The notes below the pieces were generated by a model, which worked only from the letters and a program-made list of their open reading frames with translations, ran no database searches and had not been told where the DNA came from. Shown one piece after another: positions 50,301-61,234 of a DNA stretch of 64,000 nucleotides. Numbering within the stretch: the stretch's first letter is position 1; each line of letters opens with the position of its first letter. The stretch covers positions 29,466,665 through 29,530,664 of the forward strand of contig NC_079891.1 of NCBI RefSeq assembly GCF_024868665.1, given 5' to 3'. The stretch is from Triplophysa rosa (Eukaryota; Chordata; Actinopteri; Cypriniformes; Nemacheilidae). A program made the position numbers and the translations under genes.

Positions 50301-53300
50301 GGGTCCTTGGCATCATAAAGTTTGAAAACCCCTGATATACAGTACATACGGCCAAAAGTACACTTGCACTTGCCAATACACAGCCCTCACGCTTTATATA
50401 TGTCACTGCGTTTTTCAAATATCTAACCAATAAAAAACATTAAAAAATGCTTTTCAACTTTGAAAACTCAGTATTTACTTATTTTAAAAGAACAATGTTT
50501 CCCATTTCCTGAAATACAATGAATCTGGACATCCAAGGAGTCAAAAACACAGTGACGATTTATTTCATCACTCACCCTTTGGCTGGGGAACTGACAAAGC
50601 ACAGAAGTAATGTTACTGGCGTACTGTGCCATGACCTTTCGGATTGCCTTCTCTACAGTGATCGGTATGCGGCCTGCCACACTGGTCATGATCTCCTGGA
50701 GTTCAAGAAGAGGCAGCGACGGATCCCTGAGGGTCTTCATCAGCGTGTCGACCCACTTCTTCAGCTGTACAGAGGTAGGAACGGTTAAGTCTACACACTC
50801 TTTAATCTGTTACCATACTGTTTTAAGATTCATGTTTGGATTAGTGTTCTCACTTTATCACTGAAGTATGGCTCTGGTAGACAGTACCCATCCATAATCT
50901 TCACCAGATTCTCCAGAACACTGTGGAACACCTGGTGAAGCTTCTCTCCTATAATAGGTAAAGGCTCCTGGGAAGGTAATGCTTCTGTGTTCGGCTTCAC
51001 CTGAGAAAGAAGAATAAAGCTTTATAATTCACATGTTGCACTAAGAAAAAACAATGGAATCAAACGTTTTGCTAAACCACCTGCAGAATACAGCTGGGGT
51101 CATCCAGGTCCATGCGGGCCACCACACATCCGGGTTCCAACACTGTTCCAGGTCTCTTTATAAAGTGAACACAACCAGAGTGCTGCACATGCAGGGTCAT
51201 CACCATCTTCATAACCTATCAAAACGAAAACAAATGTAAAGTCTGCTTCTAAATTCATATTTATCTACCAACGAAAAAAACAGCTCTGCCTCATTTTACC
51301 TCAATCTCTGTGTAAGGCTGCCCAGCCAAAACATGAGAACCGTCAGACACCACGTACTGCAACAGCTTGCCAGCAGAGGGAGACCTGAGCACCGTGGGGT
51401 CTCTCTCCTTCTCAAACATGCACGTTTTGTTTCCCACTGTGACGCGGTAGCTATACATCACAAGACAGAAGAGCAAAAAACAGCTAACACAACATATTCA
51501 TCCTGAGGATGTTTGCTAATGCTGTGCTGTGCACTACCAACAGAGTTAAAACACGCACACAAAAACACCTCTAACCTGTCTATCTCCTCCTTCATGTAGG
51601 TTGTGTAACTGCTGCCACCATATGACAGAAGGAGACCACCGTCACTGAGCCTGTGGACGTCCACCTCAATATCTGACCCGTTCATGATGATGACGTATGT
51701 GGTGGGTGACTGGCGGGCCACCTACAGCACACACACACAATCAGACATATATATATATATATACACAGTATATGTGTAAGTATAAGTGAAAAGGTAAAAA
51801 AGGCATCCATAAGGAAAAAGATCGTTTTGCATGTTACAATACCTTGAGGGAGTATTTGACTCCGTCGTAGATTAGATCAACATTCACTGTGTTGACCAGA
51901 CTCACAGCCGGCAACACCTGACCCCTAAAACAGTCACAGATGCATTAAAACACAAAATGCTATAACAGTAGTGAGCTTGCTTTAATGGTTTCTGGTATTG
52001 AGAACTGACAATACCTCTCCAGTGAATGCAGAAAGTCAGACATGCTCTCTCTGAAACTAGCATCAGCGACATGTAGAGCTCCACATACTACACCTAACAT
52101 GGTGTCCGGCCGCTCAGCCTGGAAAACATGCATTTACTCAAAATGAAACCTTAGGTCACACTGCATTTACATTTAGATGCATTTGGTCAGCGCTTTATTC
52201 CAAAGTGAATTATAGACAAGGTACACGTTTTATCAATCTTTACAATCACTGCTCTGGCACTACTAACACCGGAGGACTGTGCCCCACCTGTACTTTTTCT
52301 GCAATGAGGTGGTCCAGCCAGCCAGTATCGATGTCATTATTCCGAAAACTCTCGGTCTCCAGGAGTTTAATGAGATACTCCACAGTGGTTCGAAAGTCTC
52401 CCCTTATAGACAACTCTTTCATAGCCACCACCATGTTCCTGCAGGACATCACCACCAAGACTTACAATAATTTTTTTTTTCAAATAATGAGACGAGAGAA
52501 AAACAAGAATGAAAAGCCATTAAGCTAGTATGTCGATCTCAATGGACTTACGAGATGGCCTCTTCTCTGTTCTCACCCCATGAGAAACAATGTCCAAACT
52601 GAGAGTCGGCGAACTCATGCAGGCCTCCCGTCGCTCCCACACTGAAGTATCCCCACACATTCTTACTGCTACGGAAATTCAGCTCCTGAACCGTGCCTGA
52701 ACTCGGCTTAAAACCCTTTCAAATGAAAACAAAATAGACAAATAAACGCAGTATTAACTGATTGTAGTATTCAAAGACTACTAATTCAAGATTAGACAAT
52801 TTTGGAAATGCTGGTGCATGCCATGGACCATCTTGTATCATCGGTTTGAAAAACTACAAACAAAACAAACAATGGAACAAGTTTTGTCCAAATATAAATG
52901 ATTAATTCAATTTCATCATTTAATGACCTCATCTGGGTTCTCACTGGTGATGCGTGCAGCGATGACGTGCCCGCGTGGACAGGGAATGCACTCCGGAGAG
53001 TCAAAATTGATGGGCTTGTCCCCCCAAGGAGCTTCACCGTACAAAACACGTATATCCTTAATTCTGTAAAGTGGGATGCCCATGGCTATCTAAACAGAGA
53101 GAGTACAAACATCTATGACTTGAAGAACATTATTCTCCAAACATTCAACAATTATAGATAAACATTTAAATAAACTATAAATACAAAATAAGTTATAACA
53201 GGTCTACTAAATTATAACTTTGTTTTACCTGAAGCTGAGCAGCAGGGAGGTTGACGTCAGCGATCATCTCAGTGCAGGGATGTTCTACTTGCAGCCGTGG

Positions 53301-56300
53301 ATTCAGCTCCAGGAAGTGGAAACTTCCGTCCTCGGAGAACAGATACTCCACCGTACCAGCGCTCACATAGCCCACCATTTTAGCCAGACGCACTGCATAC
53401 TGACACACAAAGCACCAGTGAGACTTAAGGTTTCCTTATGAAGTCACTGCTCCAATGTGCATGTTGACATGCTTTTTCTTTAACTTATGTGAACACACAT
53501 ACAACTACAATTAAAGGGTTTTTCATGTGATAAAAACAACTAAATAAAGGCTATTTCAGATACACACTTTTGTTGATTGATCATATGCTCACCCGCTCCA
53601 TTTGCTCAAAAGTGTTGGTGGAGGCGATGGTGGCAGGAGCTTCCTCTATGATCTTCTGATGGCGTCGCTGGATGGAGCAGTCTCTGCCGAACAAAGAGAT
53701 GGCATTACCGTACTGGTCGGCCAAGATCTGCACCTCGAGGTGGCGGGCGTGCTGGGCTAGCTGCATGATGAAAATGGGTGAACCTGGCACCTCGGCCTGC
53801 ACCTGCAGTCAAACACAAACATCAGATCGTTCAAGAAACTTCAAGGGCAGAACCTTCCAACTGATACAGTTCATTTAACAAGGCACAAGTTGTTTCACCT
53901 GTCTGAAGAAGCCAGGAAAGTCTTCTAAACTGTCCACTTTTCTAATGCCTTTTCCTCCCCCTCCTTCAGATGCTTTGATGACCACGGGGTAGCCGATCTT
54001 CTCTGCACTCTGAAAACATAACATTTGCTTTTGCGGCTTGTAAGAATAAGCCTGTGTCGCATAGGGCAAAGTTTTCATCAGAGGAAGAGTTCAAATGACT
54101 AATTGCACAATTTCACATCCACTTTAGGAGAGATTGGGGTCTTTGCGGAAACAAAAAGGGGTGTTTCTCAATCATTGGCGGTTTTCAAACTTCAAAATCG
54201 CTTTGAAGTCAGCACAAAAAGGAAGTAACATTTTGTTTTTCGAATCGTGACATATATCCGAATGAAACGGCTTCTGAAATGAGAGGAAATTTTGGGGTGG
54301 GACTTGATTTCCCACATTCAGAACTGATTGAATCGATGGAAGATGGGCGTTGCTAACACAATAGAGGCAGATTTGAATGCAAGTTTGCAGTTAATCATGG
54401 CGGATTATTCCCCACCTTCACTCCCATGAAGAAAGCTCCACCCTCGCGCCATGCCTCGTGACAGGAAGTCGTTTCAAGGGGGAAGCCGGTCAACGTTTTT
54501 GATGAAAGATTATTAAGAGGGCACGTGAATTAAAAAATATAATGAAGACACTTATAAAAACACTACAGTATTCCATAATAATATATTGTTTTCATGCCGC
54601 CTTTAATTGATTTGCAAAAATCAAGTGGTCGATTCCCAAATTCTTTCTCCCATTGGATGGTTTAAAAACGCATATGCCATTTGGAAACGCCCAATAATTG
54701 AGAAATGCCCCTTCTGTTTTTCCTTTGGCAAGGGGACGTCACACGTAGGGTTGTCTCATCTAAATGGAAAATTAACATTGTTTTTTATTACTTCTCCAAG
54801 TGCATTCCAATTGGCTATATTATTAGTCTTGGAATTCACTGTGGGTCTCGAATCTCAAAACTTCATAACTGCAACTCCACCATTTCTAAATCTAAATGAG
54901 GAGAGCCTAGTCTGTATTGAAAATTTACCGCTAATCCTTCATCCACATCTTTAACACAGCCATGGACATAAAGTTCAGGAGGAACACTGATCACGTGACC
55001 AAGTTTCTGATTTTCCTCTCCCCATTCAACTCTCAGACCTAACAAAGACAGAGAGAAAGAGAGAGAGAACTTAAACTTGATCTCTATACAGTAAATGACT
55101 TGCCGTGCATTCAAGCTATACATTTGATCACTGCATGCCCATGATCATTGGCATTGCTGGCACCATTCTAAAACAAAGGAACTACAGATGCACTTTACAA
55201 TGCGAGCTTAAGCAACAGGTCCGATATATGTAAAAGTGAATAAGACATCTCACCTGTTCCACTCCAAGGCAAGATGGGGATGTGTGCGCTCTGAGCTACA
55301 ATGGAAGATGCAACCTTATCTCCTAATGCCCACATGGCCTTACTCGAGGGCCCTGAAAACACAAGCCATTAGTCTTAATGTGCTACAATTGGTTTAGGAA
55401 CATCTATATACTGTAGTTTCATCTAGAAAAGAAGAGATACCTAAGAAAGATATCCCTGCTTTATGAAGGAGCTCTGGTAATTTGGGATTTTCTGAAGCGT
55501 GGCCCCATCCAGCCCATACCGCCTTAAAGCAAAAACATCATCAGAGATGAGAGGCAAGGATGATTTCTGACACAGAAACAGATGTTTGAAAGCCACTACC
55601 TGCACTGGAATCCTTTTGGCAATATCTACGATCATCTCAACATTGGCGTAGTTGTTGTTATTTGGACCCCCAGGAACTGGCACGTAATGATCAGCCATTT
55701 TAATATATTCTGTGGACCAATTAAATCAAATTTGATGTAAAAACTGCCCATTAAAGAGAAGCATAAAAAGTCATGATTTCAAATAATATGCATGGATGAA
55801 TAACTTTGGGGAGAACCACAACTACGCTTGTTTTTTTTTAACAACCTGCATTGGCTTTCAAGTCTTCAGGTGTGACCATCACCACGAAGCGAATGGTTCT
55901 CTCATTGCGAAACATCTCATAGGACCAGCGGCGAATAGACCGCATGCATTTAACCGCAGCGATCCCATTATTAGCAATCAGCACCTTACATAAGAGAGAA
56001 TATTCCGTTTTAAAGTGACAGACACGCCTTTAAAGTCTTTTCAGACGCAAACACACATGCAGACCTGACCTTGTCAATAACCCGGTTTCCTCCAAAGCGA
56101 GTGACAAACTCAGCAGGCGAGGCGACGGTGAAATCTCTGTGCACGTCCATTTTTCTGTGTTCCTTGCCTTTTTTCAGCAGGTGGGGTCCTGACATGCTAG
56201 GCCTACAAAAATGTAATATCTTTATGCAGATATGAGCAGACAACTGTGTTTTTGCACTTCACCCTCGATAATCCCCTCAATTATAATCCAGAGTAGGTTA

Positions 56301-59300
56301 GCTTGCTATTTAGTGCATCACTCACTATAAATCTAAAATAGAAACCTGTTTGAGGTTCCCATAACAAATACCCTAATGTGTACACAACTGTACATAGAAA
56401 ATCGTAAAAACATTACAGTACAGAAAGGTTAGGAAATAGAAATGCCTTCATTTGTCAATATTCACAAACACCATTGAAGCCGATAAAATGATGAATATTA
56501 CAAAAGGACGACATACTTATTAGCAAGCACCCATCAAACCAAATTTGATCCTTCATAAACAGTGGTTTTCCTCTACCGGTCTGGCCTCTGTACTCTTCAC
56601 CTCAGTCAAGTGTGCTACAATATACACGCTCACACAAGCCAAACAGCCAATCACAGCTTAATGTGTTATCATTAAAATGACAGATAATACTTTGAACTTT
56701 AAAACTACTGGTATCTACTAATGCAGATGCATGAAGCAAATGTAATGCAATGTACGTTATGTACAGTACAAGGCAGAGAGCATAAAATAATCCGGCAAAT
56801 GTATTAGTCCAATTCCATGCCAATTTCAACCTTGTGATGGAAAAATTCTATTTCATCCTTTTTTCAAGTTTTTCACCATACTGATGACTCAGATGTCAAT
56901 ATTTACCAATGAGAAGTCTCTATTATAAAGCATTTTTTGTTTGTTTTTAAAGCATAGTGGTCAATAGTCATGTAAGTGAATTGGCACATCCATAATGGCA
57001 AGTAATATCCATAAATGTGTTTTCCTCAAAAAACAAAATATTCCTCAAAACAAAACAAAACAAAACAAAAGTATAAAATAAAATAAGTTTTGACTCAAAA
57101 TGTCACATCTATTACACTGGAATTGCCCATTAAAGGAACAGTACAGTTCACCCAAAAATGAACTCTGTCTTCCTACTATGGTAGTCAATGGTGGCCAAGA
57201 ACTGTTTGGTTACAAGCATTCTTCCAAATATATTTTTCTGTGTTCATCAGAACAAAGAAATGTATACAGATTTGGAACAACTCTAGGGTGAGTAAATGAA
57301 GACAGAACTTTTCATTTTTGGGCGAACTGTTCATTTAAGCTTCCAGCATGACCCCTTAGTATGATTTCTGAAAACTTGTGACAGCTTAATCAAAGTGAAG
57401 GACTGTGAACCATATAGGCAGAGTCACACCTGATGTCATTTCTGCAGTCTTAAGTGGAAACAAAATCTTGAGATGCTGAATATTATGAGGTTTTTTTTTC
57501 ATCTTGAATTTGATAAGATAAGAGACACGTTTCTTGTTGATAGATCTGATAGATTCTACTATCTTGTTATTGAGCCAAAATGATATGTGTTGTACCATCT
57601 TGTTCATATGCCAAAACTGATCGATCTAACTATCCTGCAGACTTGGATGTCAGAGGGGAAGAACAGCAGGCAGGAGACAAAGTGATGTTATAATAAAATG
57701 AACAAAGTTTATTGAAGAGAGAAAACATAGTTGCGTTCAGATGCCCATTCTAACTCTTCCTAGAACTCTTTCTAGAGTTCACTCAATCTCCGTCAATCTA
57801 ACTTTGTCCGACTTCGTCTGTCTACAAACACATTGAGCATGTGTTATTATACCAACATACAAAATTGCTGCTTCAGACCATTGTCTCGTGACGTTATTAT
57901 GAACCTATGAATGAGACCACTGCAAACTTGTATCTACTTGTGAAGACAATACAAATGCAGCATCCAACAGAATGTAGAATATAGCTTTAAGAAAAGGAAT
58001 ATAGAATATAATAACTAGATAGAAATGAATATAATCTATAAATAATAAAGCAAATATATAGCAAAAAAAAGAATAATAATAAAGAATAAAAAGATAAGGA
58101 AATAAGAAATTAAATACAACACAAAATGTATGTCTGTACTCTCAAGTCAGAATTTTATCATCTTTAGGAAATACACACACAAACAGGTTCTTTTTAAGAA
58201 ATTCTGATCCTACGATCGATCATTGTGTAGAATATCGACCTGTAAGATCCTTAAGTGCATCCAAAACAAAAGACTTCATTAAAAACTGCATGCTGGCTTA
58301 ATAATGCTTTGTTTAGAGCAGGACATTCACTAGCATTTACACAAAACATAAACATATGAAATAAAAAGCAAAACAAATTTTACGCTATGTTTTCATTTAA
58401 GTTGACACCAAACAACCAGTTTTACTATATTTACTATATTCATGTTTATTCGTTTTGAATTAAAGGTTCAAACATTGCCATTATACAGTATTTGCAGTTG
58501 ATATGAGCGCATGTTCTCTGAACACAGACACTGAATTAAAATGATCTGGTTGTTACATAACACACAACACATGCACAGCTCAAACTGCCTTGCGATCTCC
58601 ATTTCAACCAAATCCTCCCACCTTCCGGCAAATGTTTGCATTCCTAAACTCGAAATGACTTAAAAGACAAACTCATTCTCTTCTGTGTTATGCTACACTA
58701 CTTCACACGCTATTACAACCGAAACCACTCCCCTTTTTATACTTCCACTACACTACCCTGGTCGAGAACAAACTGTTCACTTAGAAACGTAAGGTTCTAG
58801 AGGACAAAGTGAGCAAAGTGCACATTCAGTATAATACCAACCTCTTTAAACACTGAAACCAGTTGAGCGTTTGCTCTGCTTCATCGTCCATGGCAAAGTA
58901 TCAGATAATACAGCAGGGGACTGAAAAACAACATCTAACACGCTTCATGTTCCCTCCCTTTTCCTCTTTTGCTCTCTCTCTCATAACCCCTCCCCCATGT
59001 CTTTGAAGACCTCACTTCACCATATCCAGACAAACTGTTTCACTTCCAAAAATGTAAATCAATAAAGTAACATTTTAACCTTTTGATTTCAGTTTAACTT
59101 GTAATAACCTCCAAGCAAAAGCTCAGTGCAGTGAATTTAGATTCATGGTATGTTTAATGCATAATACAGTAAACAGTGTTGAAAGTGAGCATTTGACAAG
59201 AGTCAAGCAGCATTTATTTGTCATTTCCACAATTTACACAAGGAAAACTTGGCATTAAAATGCTTGTGAAGCGGCTCAGACTTACAGTAACATTTACGTG

Positions 59301-60731
59301 ACAATATAAACACAAAGTTAAACACAAGTGGAAGGCACTGAGATGTTAAAGTGACATGCTTTTATATAGGCAGAGCAATAAAAAGGACATTTTATCTCTG
59401 CAGACAAACTTCCCCAAAGTACTTAAACAAATGTACAAAATTCCAACACCTAACATTTCCATGCTAGTCTTACCTCTCTGCATGTCAAATAGTTTTTCCA
59501 TTGTCTCTCTGAACATTTCACGTCAGCAAAACAGACTGTATGTGTGTCATTTTGGATTGACAATCTATCGTTTCTGTGTGAGCTCAAACCAGTTGTGTCT
59601 CGTGGAAGAGGACAACAGCGGCACGAGTTACACATGAACAGCAAAAATGCATATAAAGACCTTCCCAAATCTCACTCCAGAAACGTACTGTACTGTTTAT
59701 GGTTCTTTGGTATGTTTTCATGAGAATTTATTTTTACTTTTATATTTAACGCATTAAGAATGGCATTAAAGTAAACATCGGGAGCACTGCTTCCAATAAT
59801 AGTACAGAAATGTGCGGCATGCCACAATAACAAGTGACAAGCACAAGTCAGTCAGGTGATCACAGACTGTGCTGAGAATAAACATATGGCTGTACTTCAG
59901 GTCCATAACTCTGCCCTGTTTGACCTTGGACCTTTCATGTGGTAGAAAATGTCCCCTAGTGATTTTAAGTGGAAATGGGGGAACATGAGTCTCCAAAATC
60001 TTCTCCATTCCTCTCATGAGTTTCACCTTTAGCTTGCCAACTAAATAAATGTTACTAAGAAAGAATATTACCTAAAATTAAAAAAAAGTTTATTTATATG
60101 CTATTCTGTTTATGCACTGCAGGAATTTGTATTGGGAATTCTTATATTGTCTATTTTGTATAAATATAGACAAAGTGAGAATTCACTTTAATTTCATAAT
60201 GTACCAATAGAGGGTTGACACGTGCAGTTTCTATTCTATCTATACTATTCTATTTTGCATTAATTCATACTGGATTCAATGGTGGAGAATTGGTGCTGTT
60301 TTAACTGTAAATATGTACCAATTTTATTCTGTTCTATTTTTTTCTATAATTTTCTCTTTTTTATTCTATTCTATTCTATTCTGCATTGATTAATTCATAC
60401 TGCATTCACTGGTGGAGAATTGGTGCTGTTTTATGTACCTATTCTATTCTATTATGTTCTGCATTGTTTAATTCATACTGAATTCATTGGTGGAGAAATG
60501 TTGCTGTTTTAACTGTAAATATGTACCAATTCTGTTCTGTTCTAATCCTGTTTTATTCTCTCCTGTTCTATTCTATTCTTTCTCTATCTGTTCTGCATTC
60601 AACTGGTTAAAAACTGGTTTTTAAATGCATGTGCATAATCTTTGAAAACATCACAGTACTCTCGTTTTATGCCAGCTGACAGCCATGTAATTTCAACTTT
60701 ACAGTATATACAGTTAAAACATTAGACCATT

Positions 60732-60822
<91 letters not shown>

Positions 60823-61234
60823 CAAAGCCAACAGCAAAGCAAAGGATGCTTAGAGATGCTCACCTCAAACTGCAGGACGGAGCCGGGGCAGGGGATGGGT
60901 GTGTCTCTAATACAGCCGTGGTAGGTTCCCTGGATGTCTCTGTGCATTGTCGCCGAGGTCTAGGTGGCTGGCGAACGAGCACAGGCTCCTCATCAGAGGA
61001 GTTATCCTCAGAAGCTCCCAGAATAAACTTCAGCCTCTCTTTAGCCTGAACACCAGCACTGAACCTGGGCCTAACAGACTCAACCATGGGAACGGGGTTG
61101 GAGGCAGCTTTAGACTGATCTGAGAGATCACTGGTGGTTGATGGGGGAGCCTGCTCATTTCTTGCTGAGGTGCTTGATGTTTCCTGGTCCATTAGAGTCT
61201 GTTCCTCTGAACTATTAGGTGTTTGTGATGGCAT
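29370..61234 (-). CDS. acacb: acetyl-CoA carboxylase beta, 52 coding exons, one internal TGA
   Basis: Multidomain, biotin-dependent enzyme making malonyl-CoA from acetyl-CoA; in mammals the beta form sits at mitochondria and controls fatty-acid oxidation via CPT1. Exons, 5' to 3': 60864-61234, 56070-56202, 55846-55984, 55600-55709, 55441-55522, 55254-55352, 54929-55038, 53899-54009, 53593-53802, 53229-53399, 52928-53089, 52552-52715, 52288-52438, 52015-52118, 51843-51924, 51576-51721, 51300-51450, 51081-51215, 50854-51000, 50576-50764, 49241-49341, 49027-49115, 48749-48873, 48515-48628, 47979-48092, 47806-47895, 47602-47720, 37534-37671, 37306-37405, 36722-36829, 36587-36643, 36426-36467, 36123-36338, 35796-35951, 35492-35695, 35155-35310, 34940-35062, 34571-34840, 33638-33735, 33416-33536, 32860-32970, 32564-32707, 32037-32157, 31847-31943, 31625-31721, 31418-31553, 31148-31325, 30958-31070, 30516-30670, 30176-30346, 29700-29836, 29370-29496. 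The sum is 7095 bp. Beta rather than alpha is supported by [24 protein letters not shown] and NNQSPVPI. Codon 1225 is TGA. Confidence 0.95.
29905..30165. mobile_element. Angel-like fold-back MITE (copy 2)
   Basis: The GTTCACCC left part and TCATTTATTCACCCTCATGT return inverted on the right (AGTAAATGAGC, truncated). The copy stops about 10 bases from the donor of the acacb exon 30176-30346. Confidence 0.7.
32276..32532. mobile_element. Angel-like fold-back MITE (copy 3)
   Basis: It starts GGATAGTTCACCCAAAACTA and ends TTTGGTTGAACTATCCCTTT, with inverted halves. Lies in an acacb intron. Confidence 0.75.
33020..33370. repeat. reverse copy of the 10.0-10.6 kb interspersed repeat
   Basis: Shares, in opposite orientation, AGTAGCCCTAAAAGGACAAA, TGCTCTACAGAGC and GTTGCAATTCG with the repeat at 10015-10575. 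Lies in an acacb intron. Confidence 0.65.
33784..34527. mobile_element. Angel-like fold-back MITE (copy 4), interrupted
   Basis: It starts TAAAGGAACAGTTCACCC and ends GGCTGAACTGTCCCTTTAA, with inverted halves. A separate 295-bp element (34072-34366) sits in its right half. Lies in an acacb intron. Confidence 0.78.
34072..34366. mobile_element. hAT-like MITE nested in the Angel-like copy
   Basis: The ends CAGTGGC and GCCACTG are inverted, with extended similarity through CTCCTCTTCAGGGGAAGCAG and its inverse. TATGGTAG at 34064-34071 is repeated at 34367-34374, an exact 8-bp target duplication typical of hAT elements. No transposase. Confidence 0.85.
36035..36068 (+). repeat. SINE tail remnant
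   Basis: TTTGGATAAAAGCATCTGCT followed by AAACGTAAATGTAA, the tail of the SINE family at 3519/5408/10057, without a head. In an acacb intron. Confidence 0.55.
38035..38307. mobile_element. Angel-like fold-back MITE (copy 5)
   Basis: A diverged copy: TTCCAAACCTGTATGACTTT on the left, ATTTTTGGGTGAACCATTTC at the right end, inverted halves. Confidence 0.65.
41370..41590. repeat. GC-rich minisatellite (GATGGACGACCGGCT-type units)
   Basis: Tandem, imperfect units built from GGATGGACGACCGGCTCGAC and GATGGAGGAACGGCTGGAC, roughly 10-30 bp long in higher-order arrays. Because units often share a multiple-of-three length, long frames stay open on both strands, which mimics genes. Confidence 0.85.
42390..42698 (+). 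other. unrecognised ORF in repeat-like context
   Basis: 102 codons. The second part ([18 protein letters not shown], then [20 protein letters not shown]) has a protein-like composition and ends KEWPSHLP. I do not recognise it. Flanking sequence to about 43440 contains GGAGTCGACTCC-type repeats and AACACCCCTAAT, suggesting a decayed hAT-type or other repeat rather than a host gene. Confidence 0.25.
43664..44827. mobile_element. 1164-bp palindromic Tc1/mariner-like fold-back element
   Basis: Left end CAGTTGTGCTCAAAAGTTTA and right end TAAACTTTTGAGCACAACTG are perfect inverted copies flanked by TA (43662-43663, 44828-44829). The arms run to about 44196 and back from about 44294, around 530 bp each, with only a few mismatches noticed (for example near 43980). 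A loop of about 97 bp separates them. No transposase frame. Confidence 0.9.
46871..47269. mobile_element. Angel-like fold-back MITE (copy 6)
   Basis: TTAAAGGGATAGTTCACCCA at the left; AACTATCCCTTTAA at the right; the halves are inverted, including ACTACCATAATAG against CTACTATGGTAGT. Confidence 0.8.
47602..47720 (-). other. acacb: acacb exon carrying an in-frame TGA
   Basis: This 119-bp exon reads [16 protein letters not shown], then [25 protein letters not shown], ending in two bases of the next codon. In acetyl-CoA carboxylases the position after DGT or DNT is Cys. The stop (minus TGA, plus 47646-47648) lies in otherwise well-kept coding sequence on both sides. A GTGAGC starting inside it at 47649 could serve as an alternative donor, giving exon 47650-47720 and deleting 48 bases in frame. 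Confidence 0.85.
49947..50334. mobile_element. 388-bp hAT-like MITE with exact 8-bp target duplication
   Basis: Ends CAGGGGTTTTCAAACT and AGTTTGAAAACCCCTG are inverted. ATATACAG at 49939-49946 is repeated at 50335-50342. The interior has GGGGTCC/GGACCCC stretches and no transposase. A related fragment lies at 38855-38905. In an acacb intron. Confidence 0.9.
51081..51450 (-). other. acacb: acacb biotin carboxyl carrier (BCCP) exons
   Basis: Two exons, 51300-51450 and 51081-51215, encode the swinging biotin carrier: [20 protein letters not shown], then the biotin site EVMKM across the junction (EIE at the end of one exon, VMKM at the start of the next), then [13 protein letters not shown]. The biotinylated Lys is at about residue 835. 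The -2 residue is Val as in vertebrate ACCs rather than the bacterial Ala (AMKM). Confidence 0.93.
51751..51775. repeat. AT-rich dinucleotide run
   Basis: A short (AT)n run in the intron between the acacb exons 51576-51721 and 51843-51924. Confidence 0.6.
52288..56202 (-). other. acacb: acacb biotin carboxylase (BC) domain exons
   Basis: Twelve exons encode the ATP-grasp biotin carboxylase. It opens with the AMPK-site segment [13 protein letters not shown] and [16 protein letters not shown]. Then come [52 protein letters not shown], the glycine-rich ATP loop [13 protein letters not shown] (residues ~360-372), [47 protein letters not shown] and [12 protein letters not shown]. Catalytic Glu, Asn and Arg of the [10 protein letters not shown] block are present. 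The intron 54010-54928 carries a MITE. Confidence 0.94.
54156..54713. mobile_element. MITE in the biotin-carboxylase intron of acacb
   Basis: Left end AAGGGGTGTTTCTCAATCAT and right end CAATAATTGAGAAATGCCCC are imperfect inverted copies about 25 bp long. The 558-bp interior has no coding capacity I recognise. Confidence 0.7.
57130..57338. mobile_element. Angel-like fold-back MITE (copy 7)
   Basis: A short copy: TTAAAGGAACAGTACAGTTC ... GGGCGAACTGTTCATTTAA. The internal GGTGGCCAAGAACTGTTTGG matches copies 1 and 4, but much of the left arm is missing. In the first acacb intron. Confidence 0.75.
57345..58800 (-). other. acacb: acacb intron sequence without recognised features
   Basis: AT-rich intronic sequence between the BC exons and the alternative first exon. 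Simple A-rich runs occur near 58050-58120. No exon or known repeat seen. Confidence 0.5.
58842..58891 (-). CDS. acacb: alternative acacb first coding exon (17-residue N-terminus)
   Basis: An ATG at 58891 opens [16 protein letters not shown], followed by two bases (AG) and a GTTGGT donor. The +2 phase is exactly what the next exon (56070-56202) needs, giving ...[13 protein letters not shown]. It parallels the known short, promoter-III type first exon of mammalian ACACA, which also joins just before the MSGLHL segment. It would give an isoform lacking the long N-terminal exon. C/T-rich, CACCC-like sequence (58940-59030) lies just upstream and could be its promoter. Predicted from sequence only. 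Confidence 0.65.
60229..60600. repeat. tandem repeat, about 3 units of ~110-130 bp
   Basis: Units contain TTCATACTG.ATTCA, GGTGGAGAA, TGCTGTTTTAACTGTAAATA and TATTCTATTCT runs, repeated at about 60270, 60400 and 60475. In the first acacb intron, just downstream of the long N-terminal exon. Confidence 0.7.
60735..60821. repeat. (CA)n microsatellite
   Basis: An uninterrupted CA run of more than 40 units, ending about 40 bases from the donor of the acacb exon at 60864. Confidence 0.95.
60864..61234 (-). other. acacb: acacb long N-terminal exon
   Basis: Encodes a Ser/Thr/Pro-rich, low-conservation N-terminus ([17 protein letters not shown]...) and then [20 protein letters not shown], which matches the FILGS..D.SSDE block preceding the AMPK site in ACACB. 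It ends SLR-PSMSG in phase with 56070-56202. The ATG at 61234 is the first in frame. The open frame extends to 61255, so an upstream coding exon joined at the TCTACAG acceptor is possible. The hydrophobic mitochondrial-anchor start of mammalian ACACB is not seen here. Confidence 0.75.

Larger units (their letters stand above)
35492..50764 (-). other. acacb: acacb central (non-catalytic) domain exons
   Basis: Exons between the biotin carrier and CT domains encode the eukaryote-specific central region that positions the two active sites. Recognisable blocks are [105 protein letters not shown] and [16 protein letters not shown]. The path is split by a ~9.9-kb intron (37672-47601). The exon just upstream of it carries the internal TGA, and a GC-AG intron follows the exon 35796-35951. 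Confidence 0.9.

Noticed and set aside
60714..60947. Cys-Val repeat ORF, and the similar one at 62152-62629
   Set aside because: Translation of CA/GT microsatellite.
29370..61234. Calling acacb a pseudogene
   Set aside because: Only one disruption in about 7.1 kb of phase-consistent coding sequence; every other exon and catalytic block looks intact.
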